A stretch of DNA of 64,000 bases from Microbacterium sp. No. 7 (lineage in GTDB: Bacteria > Actinomycetota > Actinomycetes > Actinomycetales > Microbacteriaceae). This document shows positions 8,296 to 15,616 of the stretch, one piece after another; positions within the stretch are counted from its first letter, which is position 1, and every line of letters starts with the position of its first letter. The position numbers and the translations under genes are program-made. The notes under the pieces are model-generated. The model saw only the letters and a program-made list of their open reading frames with translations. It was not told the DNA's origin and searched no databases. The stretch lies in contig NZ_CP012698.1 in the NCBI RefSeq assembly GCF_001314225.1, positions 1-64,000 on the forward strand. The letters are read 5' to 3'.

Positions 8296-8509
8296 GGAAC
8301 ACCCTCGCGCGCGCACACGCATCGCGCGTGCGGGGTGTATGGGTCAGAAAATGTGTTCCAGGTGTTCCGCCTGCATCTAAAGTCCAGATCAAGAGCATTT
8401 TACAGGTGGAACACCTGTCTGATTTTCGGAACTTGCCGTTTCTGAAAATCCCAGGTCAGATGGCGGAACACCTGGAACACCTTTTCTAGCAGGGTTGGCA
8501 CGGAACACC
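8296..8509. repeat. GGAACACC iteron array, candidate replication origin
   Basis: Six perfect copies of GGAACACC (plus strand at 8296, 8408, 8465, 8474 and 8502; minus strand at 8361-8368) and one 7/8 copy (8352-8359) lie within 214 bases. A tandem pair at 8465-8481 is mirrored by an inverted tandem pair at 8353-8368. Between them sits the palindrome ACAGGTG-GAA-CACCTGT (8402-8418). A further stem, GATTTTC/GAAAATC, lies at 8421-8450 in the most AT-rich part. Location beside the primase and a P-loop ATPase gene fits an iteron origin; the binding protein is not known. Confidence 0.65.
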
Positions 8510-8529
8510 CGAAACCCGTAAGCATTGCG

Positions 8530-8554
8530 CGTCGAGATTCTGCCGATCTCGACG
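8530..8554. terminator. Hairpin downstream of P-loop ATPase gene
   Basis: CGTCGAGAT and ATCTCGACG pair perfectly over 9 bp with a 7-base loop, about 75 bases past the stop of the minus-strand ATPase gene. No T-tract follows, as is common for actinobacterial terminators. It separates that gene from the repeat array. Confidence 0.45.
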
Positions 8555-8629
8555 TGATCGAGTTGGCGATTCAGCGCGTCGATGCGACCGGCCAGCTTGG
8601 GTTGTGGGCGGTGTCGTCGGCGTGTCGGG

Positions 8630-9691
8630 TCAGACGAGGAGGGCGGGGCTAAGTCGCCAGACGCGGGTGAGGGTGCCGTTGATGCTGCGAGGGATGCTGC
8701 GGCCTTGGCGTCGGGAGGAGTACAGCAGGCCGCGATCCTCGAGCGCTGCAGCGACGGCGTTGCTGGTGAGGGTGTCGTCGTCGAGCTCGGCGCGGATGAT
8801 CGGCAGGATCTCGCTGGGGATCAGGTACAGGTAGTCGTCGTCGCGGCGGCCGAGCACCCAGTCCCCGGCGTTGCGGTGGCCCCCGAGGAGGGCGCCGTTG
8901 TCGAGGGCGTACTGCAGCGCGGCGTAGACCCCGACGAGGATCTGGTCTTCGCGGGGCATCCGGTGCCGGCTGGTGCCGGCGTCGAGGTCGAGCGCGCGCA
9001 GGAGGACTCCCCCGACGTGCAGGGCGGCGTCGCGGCGTCGTTCGTGCTCGATGTCGACGCCGAGGGCGAGGCGCGCGGCGGCGCTGTCCGCGCTGCGCAG
9101 CGTCACGCGGGGGATCTGTGCCTGCAGGTAGCTGTGCACGCTGAGCCGGGCCGCGGCCGCGGCCGTAGAGTGCAGCTGCGCGTAGATCTCGCGTGGCGCC
9201 CGGCGTCTGTTGATGCGGGTGGCAAGGGTGCGCTGCAGGCTGAGCTCGTCGATCTTCTGCTCGCCGGTGGCGACGACGATGGATGCGACGTTCAGTGGGG
9301 AGTTGCGGCTGGCGTAGACCTCAGCCTGGATTTGGGTGAACATCGCAGGCCTGGCCCGGGAGTGCGCTGGCGCGATGTCGTCGAGGACGAGCGGCTCTCC
9401 CGGTATGGCTGCCTTGCGGATGGAGGCGAGCGAGCGCTGCGGGAGCTCGAGCGGGACGCTGCGCCCCGTGAGCTCGCCGATCGCCCGGGCGAGGGTCGTC
9501 TTGCCGGCGCCGGGGCGTCCGGTGATGAACACCGGGACCGGGAAGGGTGCTCGATGCGCGAAGGCGATCGCGCGGAGGATGTCGCCGGCGTGATCGGGGA
9601 ACGCCTCGAGCAGGGGTGCGACCCCGGCATCCCACGCGGCGCGTGCCTGCGCGGTGGAGACCGGTTCGACGTCGACGGCGGGTGTGGGCAT
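8630..9691 (-). CDS. P-loop ATPase, replication-associated, 353 aa
   Basis: A 353-residue protein with a clean Walker A motif GRPGAGKTT (residues 58-66), a Walker B-like LVLDDIAPAHSR, and arginine-rich sensor segments (QRTLATRINRRRAPRE). The hydrophobic strand before the P-loop (PVPVFITG) and the layout match the AAA/DUF927-like helicase class. The middle domain of the neighbouring primase also resembles this class. The C-terminal 130 residues look like a winged-helix DNA-binding region (SNAVAAALEDRGLLYSSRRQGR). It probably loads or drives DNA unwinding at the nearby repeat array. It follows a 40-aa ORF by 15 bases and has a GAAGGG ribosome site. Confidence 0.75.
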   Translation of the reverse strand: MPTPAVDVEPVSTAQARAAWDAGVAPLLEAFPDHAGDILRAIAFAHRAPFPVPVFITGRPGAGKTTLARAIGELTGRSVPLELPQRSLASIRKAAIPGEPLVLDDIAPAHSRARPAMFTQIQAEVYASRNSPLNVASIVVATGEQKIDELSLQRTLATRINRRRAPREIYAQLHSTAAAAARLSVHSYLQAQIPRVTLRSADSAAARLALGVDIEHERRRDAALHVGGVLLRALDLDAGTSRHRMPREDQILVGVYAALQYALDNGALLGGHRNAGDWVLGRRDDDYLYLIPSEILPIIRAELDDDTLTSNAVAAALEDRGLLYSSRRQGRSIPRSINGTLTRVWRLSPALLV

Positions 9692-9706
9692 CGGCAGACC
9701 CTTCGG

Positions 9707-9829
9707 TCAGATCCCCGGCAGCAGGTCGAGATCGACGCCGGAACGCGCAGCGGCGCCGGTGAGCGCCGCACTGGTGCGCCGTGCCCGGATAATCGCGACG
9801 GTCTCCTCGTCGGGCGTGCTCGGGGTCAT
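9707..9829 (-). CDS. Small protein upstream of ATPase, 40 aa
   Basis: A 40-codon ORF (MTPSTPDEETVAIIRARRTS at the start) lies 15 bases upstream of the P-loop ATPase gene in the same direction. Its composition, with an acidic start and an Ala/Arg helix, is protein-like. It has only a GGGG stretch as ribosome site. It may be a small partner or a translated leader. No family is recognised. Confidence 0.45.
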   Translation of the reverse strand: MTPSTPDEETVAIIRARRTSAALTGAAARSGVDLDLLPGI

Positions 9830-9942
9830 GGCCCCATTCTCGCAGTACCCCGGTAAGCGTGCAGGATGCCCGTTCTAATGTCGGCACCGATTCACATACT
9901 CTGGATCGGTCACATATTCGATAAGCGATCCGGGAGGCCATC

Positions 9943-10377
9943 ATGCTCGCGCTGTCGCCTCGCCCCGTCGACGAGCCGACCGTGCTGATGCTGCAGGCCT
10001 CCCCCGTCGCGGTGGCGTGCGGGTTCCCGTCCCCTGCTCAGGACTACTACGACGGCCCGATCGATCTGACGGAGATGCTCGTCGACGACCAGGAAGCGAC
10101 GTTCATCGTGCGCGCGTCCGGGCACTCGATGACCGAAGCCGGGATCAGCGACGGCGACGAGCTCCTGGTCGACCGCTCGAAGCGCCCGCGGGACGGTGAT
10201 GTCGTCGTGGCCGTTCTCGACGGGCAGCTGACGATCAAACGGCTGCAGATCTCCGCCGGCCGCGTGACACTCAAGTCCGAGAGCGCGGAGCATCCCGACA
10301 TCGTGGTGCCGGAGCTCTCCGAGCTCGTGATCTGGGGCGTGGCGACGTTCTCGATCCACCACCTGCGGAGGCCCTAG
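9943..10377 (+). CDS. umuD: UmuD-like error-prone polymerase accessory protease
   Basis: A 144-residue S24/LexA-family protein. It is cleaved by itself when RecA filaments form and then activates the Pol V polymerase. The cleavage site Cys26-Gly27 (VACGFPSP), catalytic Ser62 in GHSM and Lys99 in LTIKRL are all present at the expected spacing, and length matches E. coli UmuD (139). A GGGAGG ribosome site precedes the ATG. Its stop TAG overlaps the GTG start of umuC. The upstream region has two TCACATA repeats 16 bases apart (9892 and 9909) but no clear LexA box. Plasmid umuDC supports mutagenic lesion bypass after transfer or damage. Confidence 0.93.
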   Translation: MLALSPRPVDEPTVLMLQASPVAVACGFPSPAQDYYDGPIDLTEMLVDDQEATFIVRASGHSMTEAGISDGDELLVDRSKRPRDGDVVVAVLDGQLTIKRLQISAGRVTLKSESAEHPDIVVPELSELVIWGVATFSIHHLRRP

Positions 10378-11651
10378 TGCTGGCCCACGTGGACTGCAAC
10401 TCGGCGTATGTCAGCTGGGAGCGGGTGTTTCGCCCGGATCTCGAGGGGGTGCCGACTGTCGTATTGAGCAATAACGACGGGATGGTGGTCGCCTCAAGCA
10501 AAGAGGCCAAGGCGCTCGGGCTGGATCTCGGCCGCCCGTGGTTCGAGCTCCGCCCACACGCGCAGCGGCTGGGAGTGACGGCGCTGAGCTCCAACTACGA
10601 GCTCTACGGCGATATGTCGAGAAGATTCCACGCCATCCTGGCCAGGTTCACCCCGGAGCTCGAGGTCTACAGCATCGACGAGGCTTTCCTGCGCGTGAGC
10701 CCGCGCATCGCGCGAGACCCAGACGCGATGACAGCGCTCGGGCGAGAGATCAAAGACACGCTGCACCGGCTGATCGGTGTGCCCGTGTGCGTGGGGATCG
10801 CGGAAACGCGCACGTTGGCCAAGCTCGCGAACAGATCGGCGAAGAAGATCGCCGCGTTCGACGGGGTCTGCGTGTGGCCGGCCACCCGACCGGAGTGGCG
10901 GCAGCAGCTGATGAGCCGGCTGCCGGTGTCAGAGGTCTGGGGTATCGCCTCCCGGCTTGAGCGTCGTCTGGTGGCCATGGGGATCTCTTCGATCGCCGAT
11001 CTTGCCGCGGCCGACCCGGTGCGCATCCGCAAGGCGTTCAACGTCGTGGTGATGCGCACGGCGCTGGAACTGCGAGGGGTGCCGTCGATCGTCGCGGAGG
11101 AGGACCGCACGGGCCGCAAAGAGCAGCTGATCGTGTCCCGGTCGTTCTCCGAGAAAGTCACCACCCGCGACGGGATGCGTCAGGCGCTGTCGATCTACGC
11201 CCAGCAGGCCGCGACCCGCCTGGTGCGCCATCGTCAGGTCGCGAAGCTGCTCACCGCGTTCGCCGGAACGTCGCACTACTCCGAGCAGCGCAGCTTCCCC
11301 TCGGTGCTGGTGAAGCTGCCGGCGCCCACTGCCGACCCTGTCGAGCTCACCCGCGCCGCCCACCGTCTGCTGCCGCTGATCGAGGACGGCGGCCGCTACG
11401 CACGCGCCGGCCTGATGCTCACCGACCTGCGGCCGGCAGAGGTCAGCCAGCCGCTCGATCTGTTCCGTTTCGCGCACGAGGAGTCGCGCATCGCCGAGCT
11501 CATCGACAAGGTGCAGAGGAAGGAAGGCCGAGATCTCCTCGGCCTCGGATACGGCGGGATGCGGCCCGGCCCGTCGTGGCAGATGAAGCGCGAGATGCTC
11601 ACTCCGCGCGCCACGACGCACTGGGAGGAATTGGCCACAGTAAGGGCCTGA
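10377..11651 (+). CDS. umuC: UmuC-like Y-family DNA polymerase V catalytic subunit
   Basis: A 424-residue Y-family polymerase, the usual UmuC length. The first metal-binding site [12 protein letters not shown] sits at residues 3-14. The YSIDEAFL motif near residue 99 supplies the second acidic pair, and the helix-hairpin-helix ([17 protein letters not shown]) follows. The C-terminal UmuC extension ([34 protein letters not shown]) separates it from DinB enzymes. GTG start overlaps the umuD stop (TAGTG), so the two are coupled. It carries out error-prone translesion synthesis together with cleaved UmuD. Confidence 0.94.
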   Translation: MLAHVDCNSAYVSWERVFRPDLEGVPTVVLSNNDGMVVASSKEAKALGLDLGRPWFELRPHAQRLGVTALSSNYELYGDMSRRFHAILARFTPELEVYSIDEAFLRVSPRIARDPDAMTALGREIKDTLHRLIGVPVCVGIAETRTLAKLANRSAKKIAAFDGVCVWPATRPEWRQQLMSRLPVSEVWGIASRLERRLVAMGISSIADLAAADPVRIRKAFNVVVMRTALELRGVPSIVAEEDRTGRKEQLIVSRSFSEKVTTRDGMRQALSIYAQQAATRLVRHRQVAKLLTAFAGTSHYSEQRSFPSVLVKLPAPTADPVELTRAAHRLLPLIEDGGRYARAGLMLTDLRPAEVSQPLDLFRFAHEESRIAELIDKVQRKEGRDLLGLGYGGMRPGPSWQMKREMLTPRATTHWEELATVRA

Positions 11652-11657
11652 GCGGCG

Positions 11658-12649
11658 CTAGGAGGCGCTCACTTCGTCGACGGGTAGCTCGGGCCTCGCC
11701 CGGACGAATCGGACGGCGTGGCGGAAGGAGTGGCCGGTGATGGCGACGTCGGCCGAGATCTCCACAACGATCGGTTCGACGAGGGTCAGGTCGATGACAT
11801 CGCGGGCCGCCACTGTTGAACCGGTCGAGGGCGCCCGGTTTGACCTGCGCGGGCCACGGATGAGGCCCCTCCGGCGGCTGCAGCAACTGGCCGAGGGCGC
11901 GCGAGGCGGCCGCCCGCAACGGCGTGGAGCGTCCGACGATCCGCAGTTCGCCGTCGACGGGAAGCCCGACCACGAGCGCCTCCGGGCGCTGCAGGGGTCC
12001 GATCACCGCGGCGCACACGACGTCGAGAGTGTCCCGATGCTTCACCTTCACCCACTGCCGTTGACCGCCGCGATACGGCTGGCCGGCGCCCTTCGCGACC
12101 AGGCCCTCGATTCCGGCAGCGGTCATCGTCTCCAACCACTCTGCGGCTTCGCCGGCATCCCGGGTCGCGGGAGAGAGGTTCAGGGGCGCGGACCATTCAC
12201 TGGCGAGTTCTTCGAGCAACGCTCGGCGATCGAGCAGCGGCAGGCTGCGCGCATCCTGATCGGCGACGGCGAGCACGTCGAAGGCCACATACGACGCCGG
12301 CCACTCACGCGCGAGCCGCGCCACGGTGGCCGCGCTCGAGGAGAGCCGGTGTTGGAGCTCGTCGAAGCTCAGCCGGCCCTCGCGCCAGACGACGGCCTCG
12401 CCGTCGACGACGACGCCGGCGGGCAGCTGCGCCGAGGCCGCCTCCGCGAGGTCGGGGAAGTACCGGGTGAGATCCGTGCCCTTCCGAGACCACAGCGACA
12501 CGTCGCGATCGCGCACGATCACCAGCCGAAAGCCATCCCACTTCGGTTCGTACAGGCACCCGCCGGGCAGCGCGGACGGCGCGGGCATCGTGGCCACGGG
12601 CCGGGCCAACGCGACCTCCAAGGGCGGGCGCAGCGACCGGCAGCGGCAC
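11658..12649 (-). pseudogene. ATP-dependent DNA ligase, two apparent frameshifts
   Basis: The product matches small LigC/LigD-type ATP-dependent ligases. The nucleotidyl-lysine motif KWDGFR is present, followed by SRKGTDLTRYFPDL, DGEAVVW, EGLVAKG and WVKVK, all in one frame. The family N-terminus (VPLPVAAP) is in another frame, starting at GTG 12649 with an AGGAG site. The family C-terminus (DLTLVEPIVVEISADVA to RHAVRFVRARPEL) is in a third frame that ends at TAG 11658. The shifts fall near 12620 and near 11805, both in GC-rich runs. Either the gene is decaying or the assembly has errors. If intact it would seal nicks, next to umuDC and SRAP in a repair group. Confidence 0.75.
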
Positions 12650-12658
12650 GATCCGCTC

Positions 12659-13738
12659 CTATTGCCCAGCTGGTCGAGCGCGCGTGTGCGGGGGGACCAC
12701 AGTGCCGTCTGAGCGCTCGTAGCCGGCGACGTAGACCTCTCCTGCGCCGGGGGCGCTGTCGCCACCTACAGGCGCGCTCGAGGTGCCTGTGACGGCCGTG
12801 CGAGGTTGCGGGCGGGGGATGGTGCGGAGCTTCTCGTGAGCGAAGCCGTCGACGTCTTTGCGGTAGGTGTGCCATGGCTCGCCGGCAGCGTTGACGTCGT
12901 CGACGTAGTAGACGTCTGCGCGAACGGTGATTCCCTCGGGCGCTCCCCTGGTGGCCAAGGCCACAGCGCGTGCGCACGCGGAGAATCGGTCCTCGTCGAC
13001 GTACAGCGAGTCGGTGATGTGCTCCGGGACGTACCGCGCCTGGTACGCGGCGTCGTCCGCGCCGTCCTGGAAGGCGGCGTAGCCCTTCTCCCAGCGGTTG
13101 ATCACCCGTGCCCGGGTGACTTCTCGCGGCCCGTCGACGGCGATGATCTCGATCGACTTGTACCCGTGCTCGGAGAGTTGCTGGAACCGCTTGAGCAGCT
13201 TCACCTTGCTGCCGTGCACGCCGTCGATCACGACCCGCTCGCCCCGCTCGAGGGAGATCGTGGCCGCTGCTGCAGCCAGATCGGATGACTCCTCGTGCAC
13301 GAGGGAGGCGAGCTCACCGGGAGCGAAACGGTCGCCGGCGTCGATGCGGGACTTCACCGCCGGTGGCACGATCTCGTCGTACTCCCCCGACTCGCGCAGC
13401 TTGCGCAGCAGCCGTGTCTTGAAATCGTCGGGGTCGATGAACCGCCAGTGCTTTTCCTCGGCCTCGGGGATGCGTTCGCGGCGCGCGGAGCTCTTGCCGG
13501 CGCCGGGAGGGCCGGCCATCACCAGCACCTGGCGGTCGCGGATCACGGCGTCGTTCTCGGCGAAGAACTCCTGGATGATCTGCTTGTGCAGCCTCGCTCG
13601 AGACGCGGTGGGGCGCCCTCGGCGGTAGTTCTGCTCGCGCTGATGCGTGGCGGTGGGGGCGTCGGCGTCGATGGGGCCGTTGACAGCGGTGAGGGATCGA
13701 AGCGCAGCCAGGTGCTCCGAGTGGTCGGAGTCCGTCAA
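12659..13738 (-). CDS. Zeta-type toxin (P-loop kinase), 359 aa
   Basis: A 359-residue protein of the zeta-toxin/PezT family. Such toxins phosphorylate UDP-N-acetylglucosamine and block cell-wall synthesis when not neutralised. The Walker A motif GPPGAGKSS is at residues 76-84. WRFIDPDDFKTRLL and SSDLAAAAATISLERGERVVIDGVHGS follow, as expected for the substrate and second nucleotide motifs. A Gln/Arg-rich C-terminus (GYERSDGTVVPPHTRARPAGQ) is extra. ATGA overlap with the antitoxin gene upstream makes this a classical coupled pair. The partner is an HTH protein, not epsilon-like. Role here: post-segregational maintenance of the replicon. Confidence 0.85.
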   Translation of the reverse strand: MTDSDHSEHLAALRSLTAVNGPIDADAPTATHQREQNYRRGRPTASRARLHKQIIQEFFAENDAVIRDRQVLVMAGPPGAGKSSARRERIPEAEEKHWRFIDPDDFKTRLLRKLRESGEYDEIVPPAVKSRIDAGDRFAPGELASLVHEESSDLAAAAATISLERGERVVIDGVHGSKVKLLKRFQQLSEHGYKSIEIIAVDGPREVTRARVINRWEKGYAAFQDGADDAAYQARYVPEHITDSLYVDEDRFSACARAVALATRGAPEGITVRADVYYVDDVNAAGEPWHTYRKDVDGFAHEKLRTIPRPQPRTAVTGTSSAPVGGDSAPGAGEVYVAGYERSDGTVVPPHTRARPAGQ

Positions 13739-14199
13739 GCGGCTGCTCTCTCGATCTCCTCGTACTCTTCGTCAGAGAGCAGGTCGAGCCCCACATAGGC
13801 GTGGTAGACCGCGTCGAAGCTGTTGTCGACGACCTCCCAGTCGTCGGCTTCGCCCTGGGTCTTGTACTGCGGGTCGTAGTTCCAGTGCTTGAGGAGCTCG
13901 ACGAACTCCTCGTGAGAGATCTCGCCGCGCTGCGCCTGGCGCACGAGCTCCATGGCCGTCGCGGCCACCGGCTTGTCGGTCGTCACGAGGACGCCCTTGC
14001 TCTTTTCCAGCGCCTTGAGGATGCGCGACATCTGCGACTCGCTCTTGCCCAGCGCGGCGCCGAGTTCCTGCAGCTGGACGCCCTTGCCGAAGCGAAGGGC
14101 CACGAGGCGCTCCTCGATCGCCTTTTCGATGAGCTCGTGCCGCAGGTTCAGGTTCGCGAGCTCGCGAAGCTCCGCGGCGGTGTCGGTGGTCGTTGTCAT
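13735..14199 (-). CDS. HTH antitoxin paired with zeta toxin, 154 aa
   Basis: A 154-residue acidic protein encoded immediately upstream of the zeta toxin with a four-base overlap. Residues about 24-70 (IEKAIEERLVALRFGKGVQLQELGAALGKSESQMSRILKALE) form a helix-turn-helix of the ParB/KorB or Xre kind. The C-terminal half is acidic (EADDWEVVDNSFDAVYHAYVGLDLL) and likely the toxin-binding part. An AGGAGG site precedes the ATG. The inverted repeat at 14234-14249, 35 bases upstream, is the expected autoregulatory operator. This is an inference from position and architecture. Confidence 0.75.
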   Translation of the reverse strand: MTTTTDTAAELRELANLNLRHELIEKAIEERLVALRFGKGVQLQELGAALGKSESQMSRILKALEKSKGVLVTTDKPVAATAMELVRQAQRGEISHEEFVELLKHWNYDPQYKTQGEADDWEVVDNSFDAVYHAYVGLDLLSDEEYEEIERAAA

Positions 14200-14233
14200 G
14201 TCGATCGCCTCCTCTCACCCCCAGTCTACTAGC

Positions 14234-14249
14234 TCTTGCACATATGCAA
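14234..14249. promoter_or_regulatory. Inverted repeat CTTGCA-CATA-TGCAAG, likely antitoxin operator
   Basis: Six-base arms pair perfectly around four bases, 35 bases upstream of the antitoxin start. The antitoxin carries an HTH, so autoregulation of the toxin-antitoxin operon through this site is the natural reading. Confidence 0.55.
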
Positions 14250-14274
14250 GTGGGTTTTTCGGAGACGCCGGCGG

Positions 14275-14724
14275 TCAGGTGCCGGCCAGCTGCGGCAGCT
14301 GCTCTCGGATGGTGCGCACCGCGGTCAGCAGCGAGTCCGGTTCCCGCCGGAGGGCTTCGATCTCTCGCATCAGGTCCACGACTGGTTCGGGCGGCAGCAG
14401 GCTCCACCCTGGTCCGTCCTGCAGCTGAGCGGGGATGCGGTCGATCAGCCACACCGGCCCGTCGAAGGTGTAGCCGCGCTCGAGCGGCAGACGGCGCAGC
14501 ACGGCGTAGACCTCGCCGGCGATTACGGAGATCCGCCACTCCGACTCCGGGGCGCCGGGCAGCTGCGTCTCAGTGAGACGGAACCCATCAGCGACATCCC
14601 ACCCGCCGAGATCCCCGGTGACCCCGTTGGCGGCCTCCCGGGCGGGATTCTCCGCCAGGTAGACGAACGGGTTCTCGTAGACGACGACTCCCTCGGGGGC
14701 GTCCATGTAGCGAGGGCGGGTCAC
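14275..14724 (-). CDS. Hypothetical protein, 149 aa
   Basis: A 149-residue protein of unknown function. It starts at a GTG that overlaps the stop of the 51-aa gene by four bases (GTGA), so the start is well supported. The sequence is mixed alpha/beta (YMDAPEGVVVYENPFVYLAE at the start, SEWRISVIAGEVYAVLRRL in the middle) with a helical C-terminus (VVDLMREIEALRREPDSLLTAVRTIREQL). No signal peptide or membrane segment is present. It sits between the SRAP gene and the toxin pair, all on the minus strand. Confidence 0.7.
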   Translation of the reverse strand: MTRPRYMDAPEGVVVYENPFVYLAENPAREAANGVTGDLGGWDVADGFRLTETQLPGAPESEWRISVIAGEVYAVLRRLPLERGYTFDGPVWLIDRIPAQLQDGPGWSLLPPEPVVDLMREIEALRREPDSLLTAVRTIREQLPQLAGT

Positions 14725-14876
14725 TCCCCCTCACCGTCCCGGTCGACGCGGATGGAGATGAGCTCGTGCCCTTCGGGCACCTGCGCGTGCAGCTGCTCGC
14801 GGGCCTGCTCGTAGCTGTCAGCCGCGACGGTGATCCTGTCCGTCGCGGTGCTTCGGATCGTGCCGGTGACGCGCAT
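14721..14876 (-). CDS. Small hypothetical protein, 51 aa
   Basis: A 51-codon ORF (MRVTGTIRSTATDRITVAAD at the start) coupled by a GTGA overlap to the 149-aa gene downstream and nine bases after the SRAP gene. The pattern beta-TATDRITVAADSYEQAREQLHAQVPEGHELISIRVDR is a compact beta-alpha-beta fold, protein-like in composition. It was probably co-transcribed with the SRAP gene before that gene was split. Confidence 0.6.
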   Translation of the reverse strand: MRVTGTIRSTATDRITVAADSYEQAREQLHAQVPEGHELISIRVDRDGEGE

Positions 14877-14885
14877 GAGCGAACC

Positions 14886-15602
14886 CTAGCGAGCGCCTCC
14901 GACAGTCCCGTCGACGGGGGCGATGAGCCCGGGATCTCGGGGATCGACGGTGCGGCTGTTGTTCACACGCCGGTCAACCTCGTGGGTGCGCATCGTCGCG
15001 GCGATCGTGCTCGAGCTCGCGTCGAGCTCGCCGAGCAGCTCAAGCCGGTTGCTCTTGGACGCGGCGCTGTCGCCGTCGACGGTGAGGGAGGCCGGGTTGA
15101 GCCAGTCGTCCCACAGATCGCGAGACAGGAACGCCGGCATCCGGTCGTGGACTTCGCCGGAGGCGTCTCGAGCCTCGCGGGTGACGACGACGAACACCCG
15201 CCGCCGCTCCCCGTCGATCTCGGTCGTCCAGGTCAGGCCGGCCGCGGCCAGCAGCGCGTCGTCTTCGGTGTGGATGAAGTGCGGCTGCTTGTTGCCCTTC
15301 ACTCCGGTCCACTCGTAGTAGCCGATCATCGGGACGATGCAGCGGGCGTTGGAGAACGCGCCCACCCAGAACCCGGTGGGCAGCTTTTCGATGCGCGCGT
15401 TGATGATCGGGGCGCCAGTGGGCCGGTTCGGCGGTTTCGGCCAGTCCCAGCGGGCCAGGGTGATCTCACGCTCGATGGTGCCCTCGTCCTGCCATTCGCG
15501 CACGATCGGGGCACTGACGGTCGGGGCGATGGAGTACGCGGGGCGCCAGTCCTGCGGGCGGCCGCCTTGCGCGACGAACTCGGCCACCAGCTGGTCGGTC
15601 TT
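14886..15602 (-). pseudogene. SRAP (HMCES/YedK) gene, 3' part, split by insertion
   Basis: SRAP proteins bind abasic sites in single-stranded DNA and form a protective covalent link through Cys2. This piece holds everything downstream of codon 9: the INARIEKL motif with the catalytic Asn, the GYYEWTG glutamate and the VHDRMPAFL histidine. It lacks the MCGR start that contains Cys2. The missing codons (GTG TGC GGA CGA, reading V-C-G-R-F-A-M-N-K) lie on the same strand at 44927-44953. Joining them gives about 246 residues, a normal length. The frame does contain an ATG at 15617, but a product from it would lack the catalytic cysteine. Confidence 0.85.
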
Positions 15603-15616
15603 ACTGGCAATCAGCA

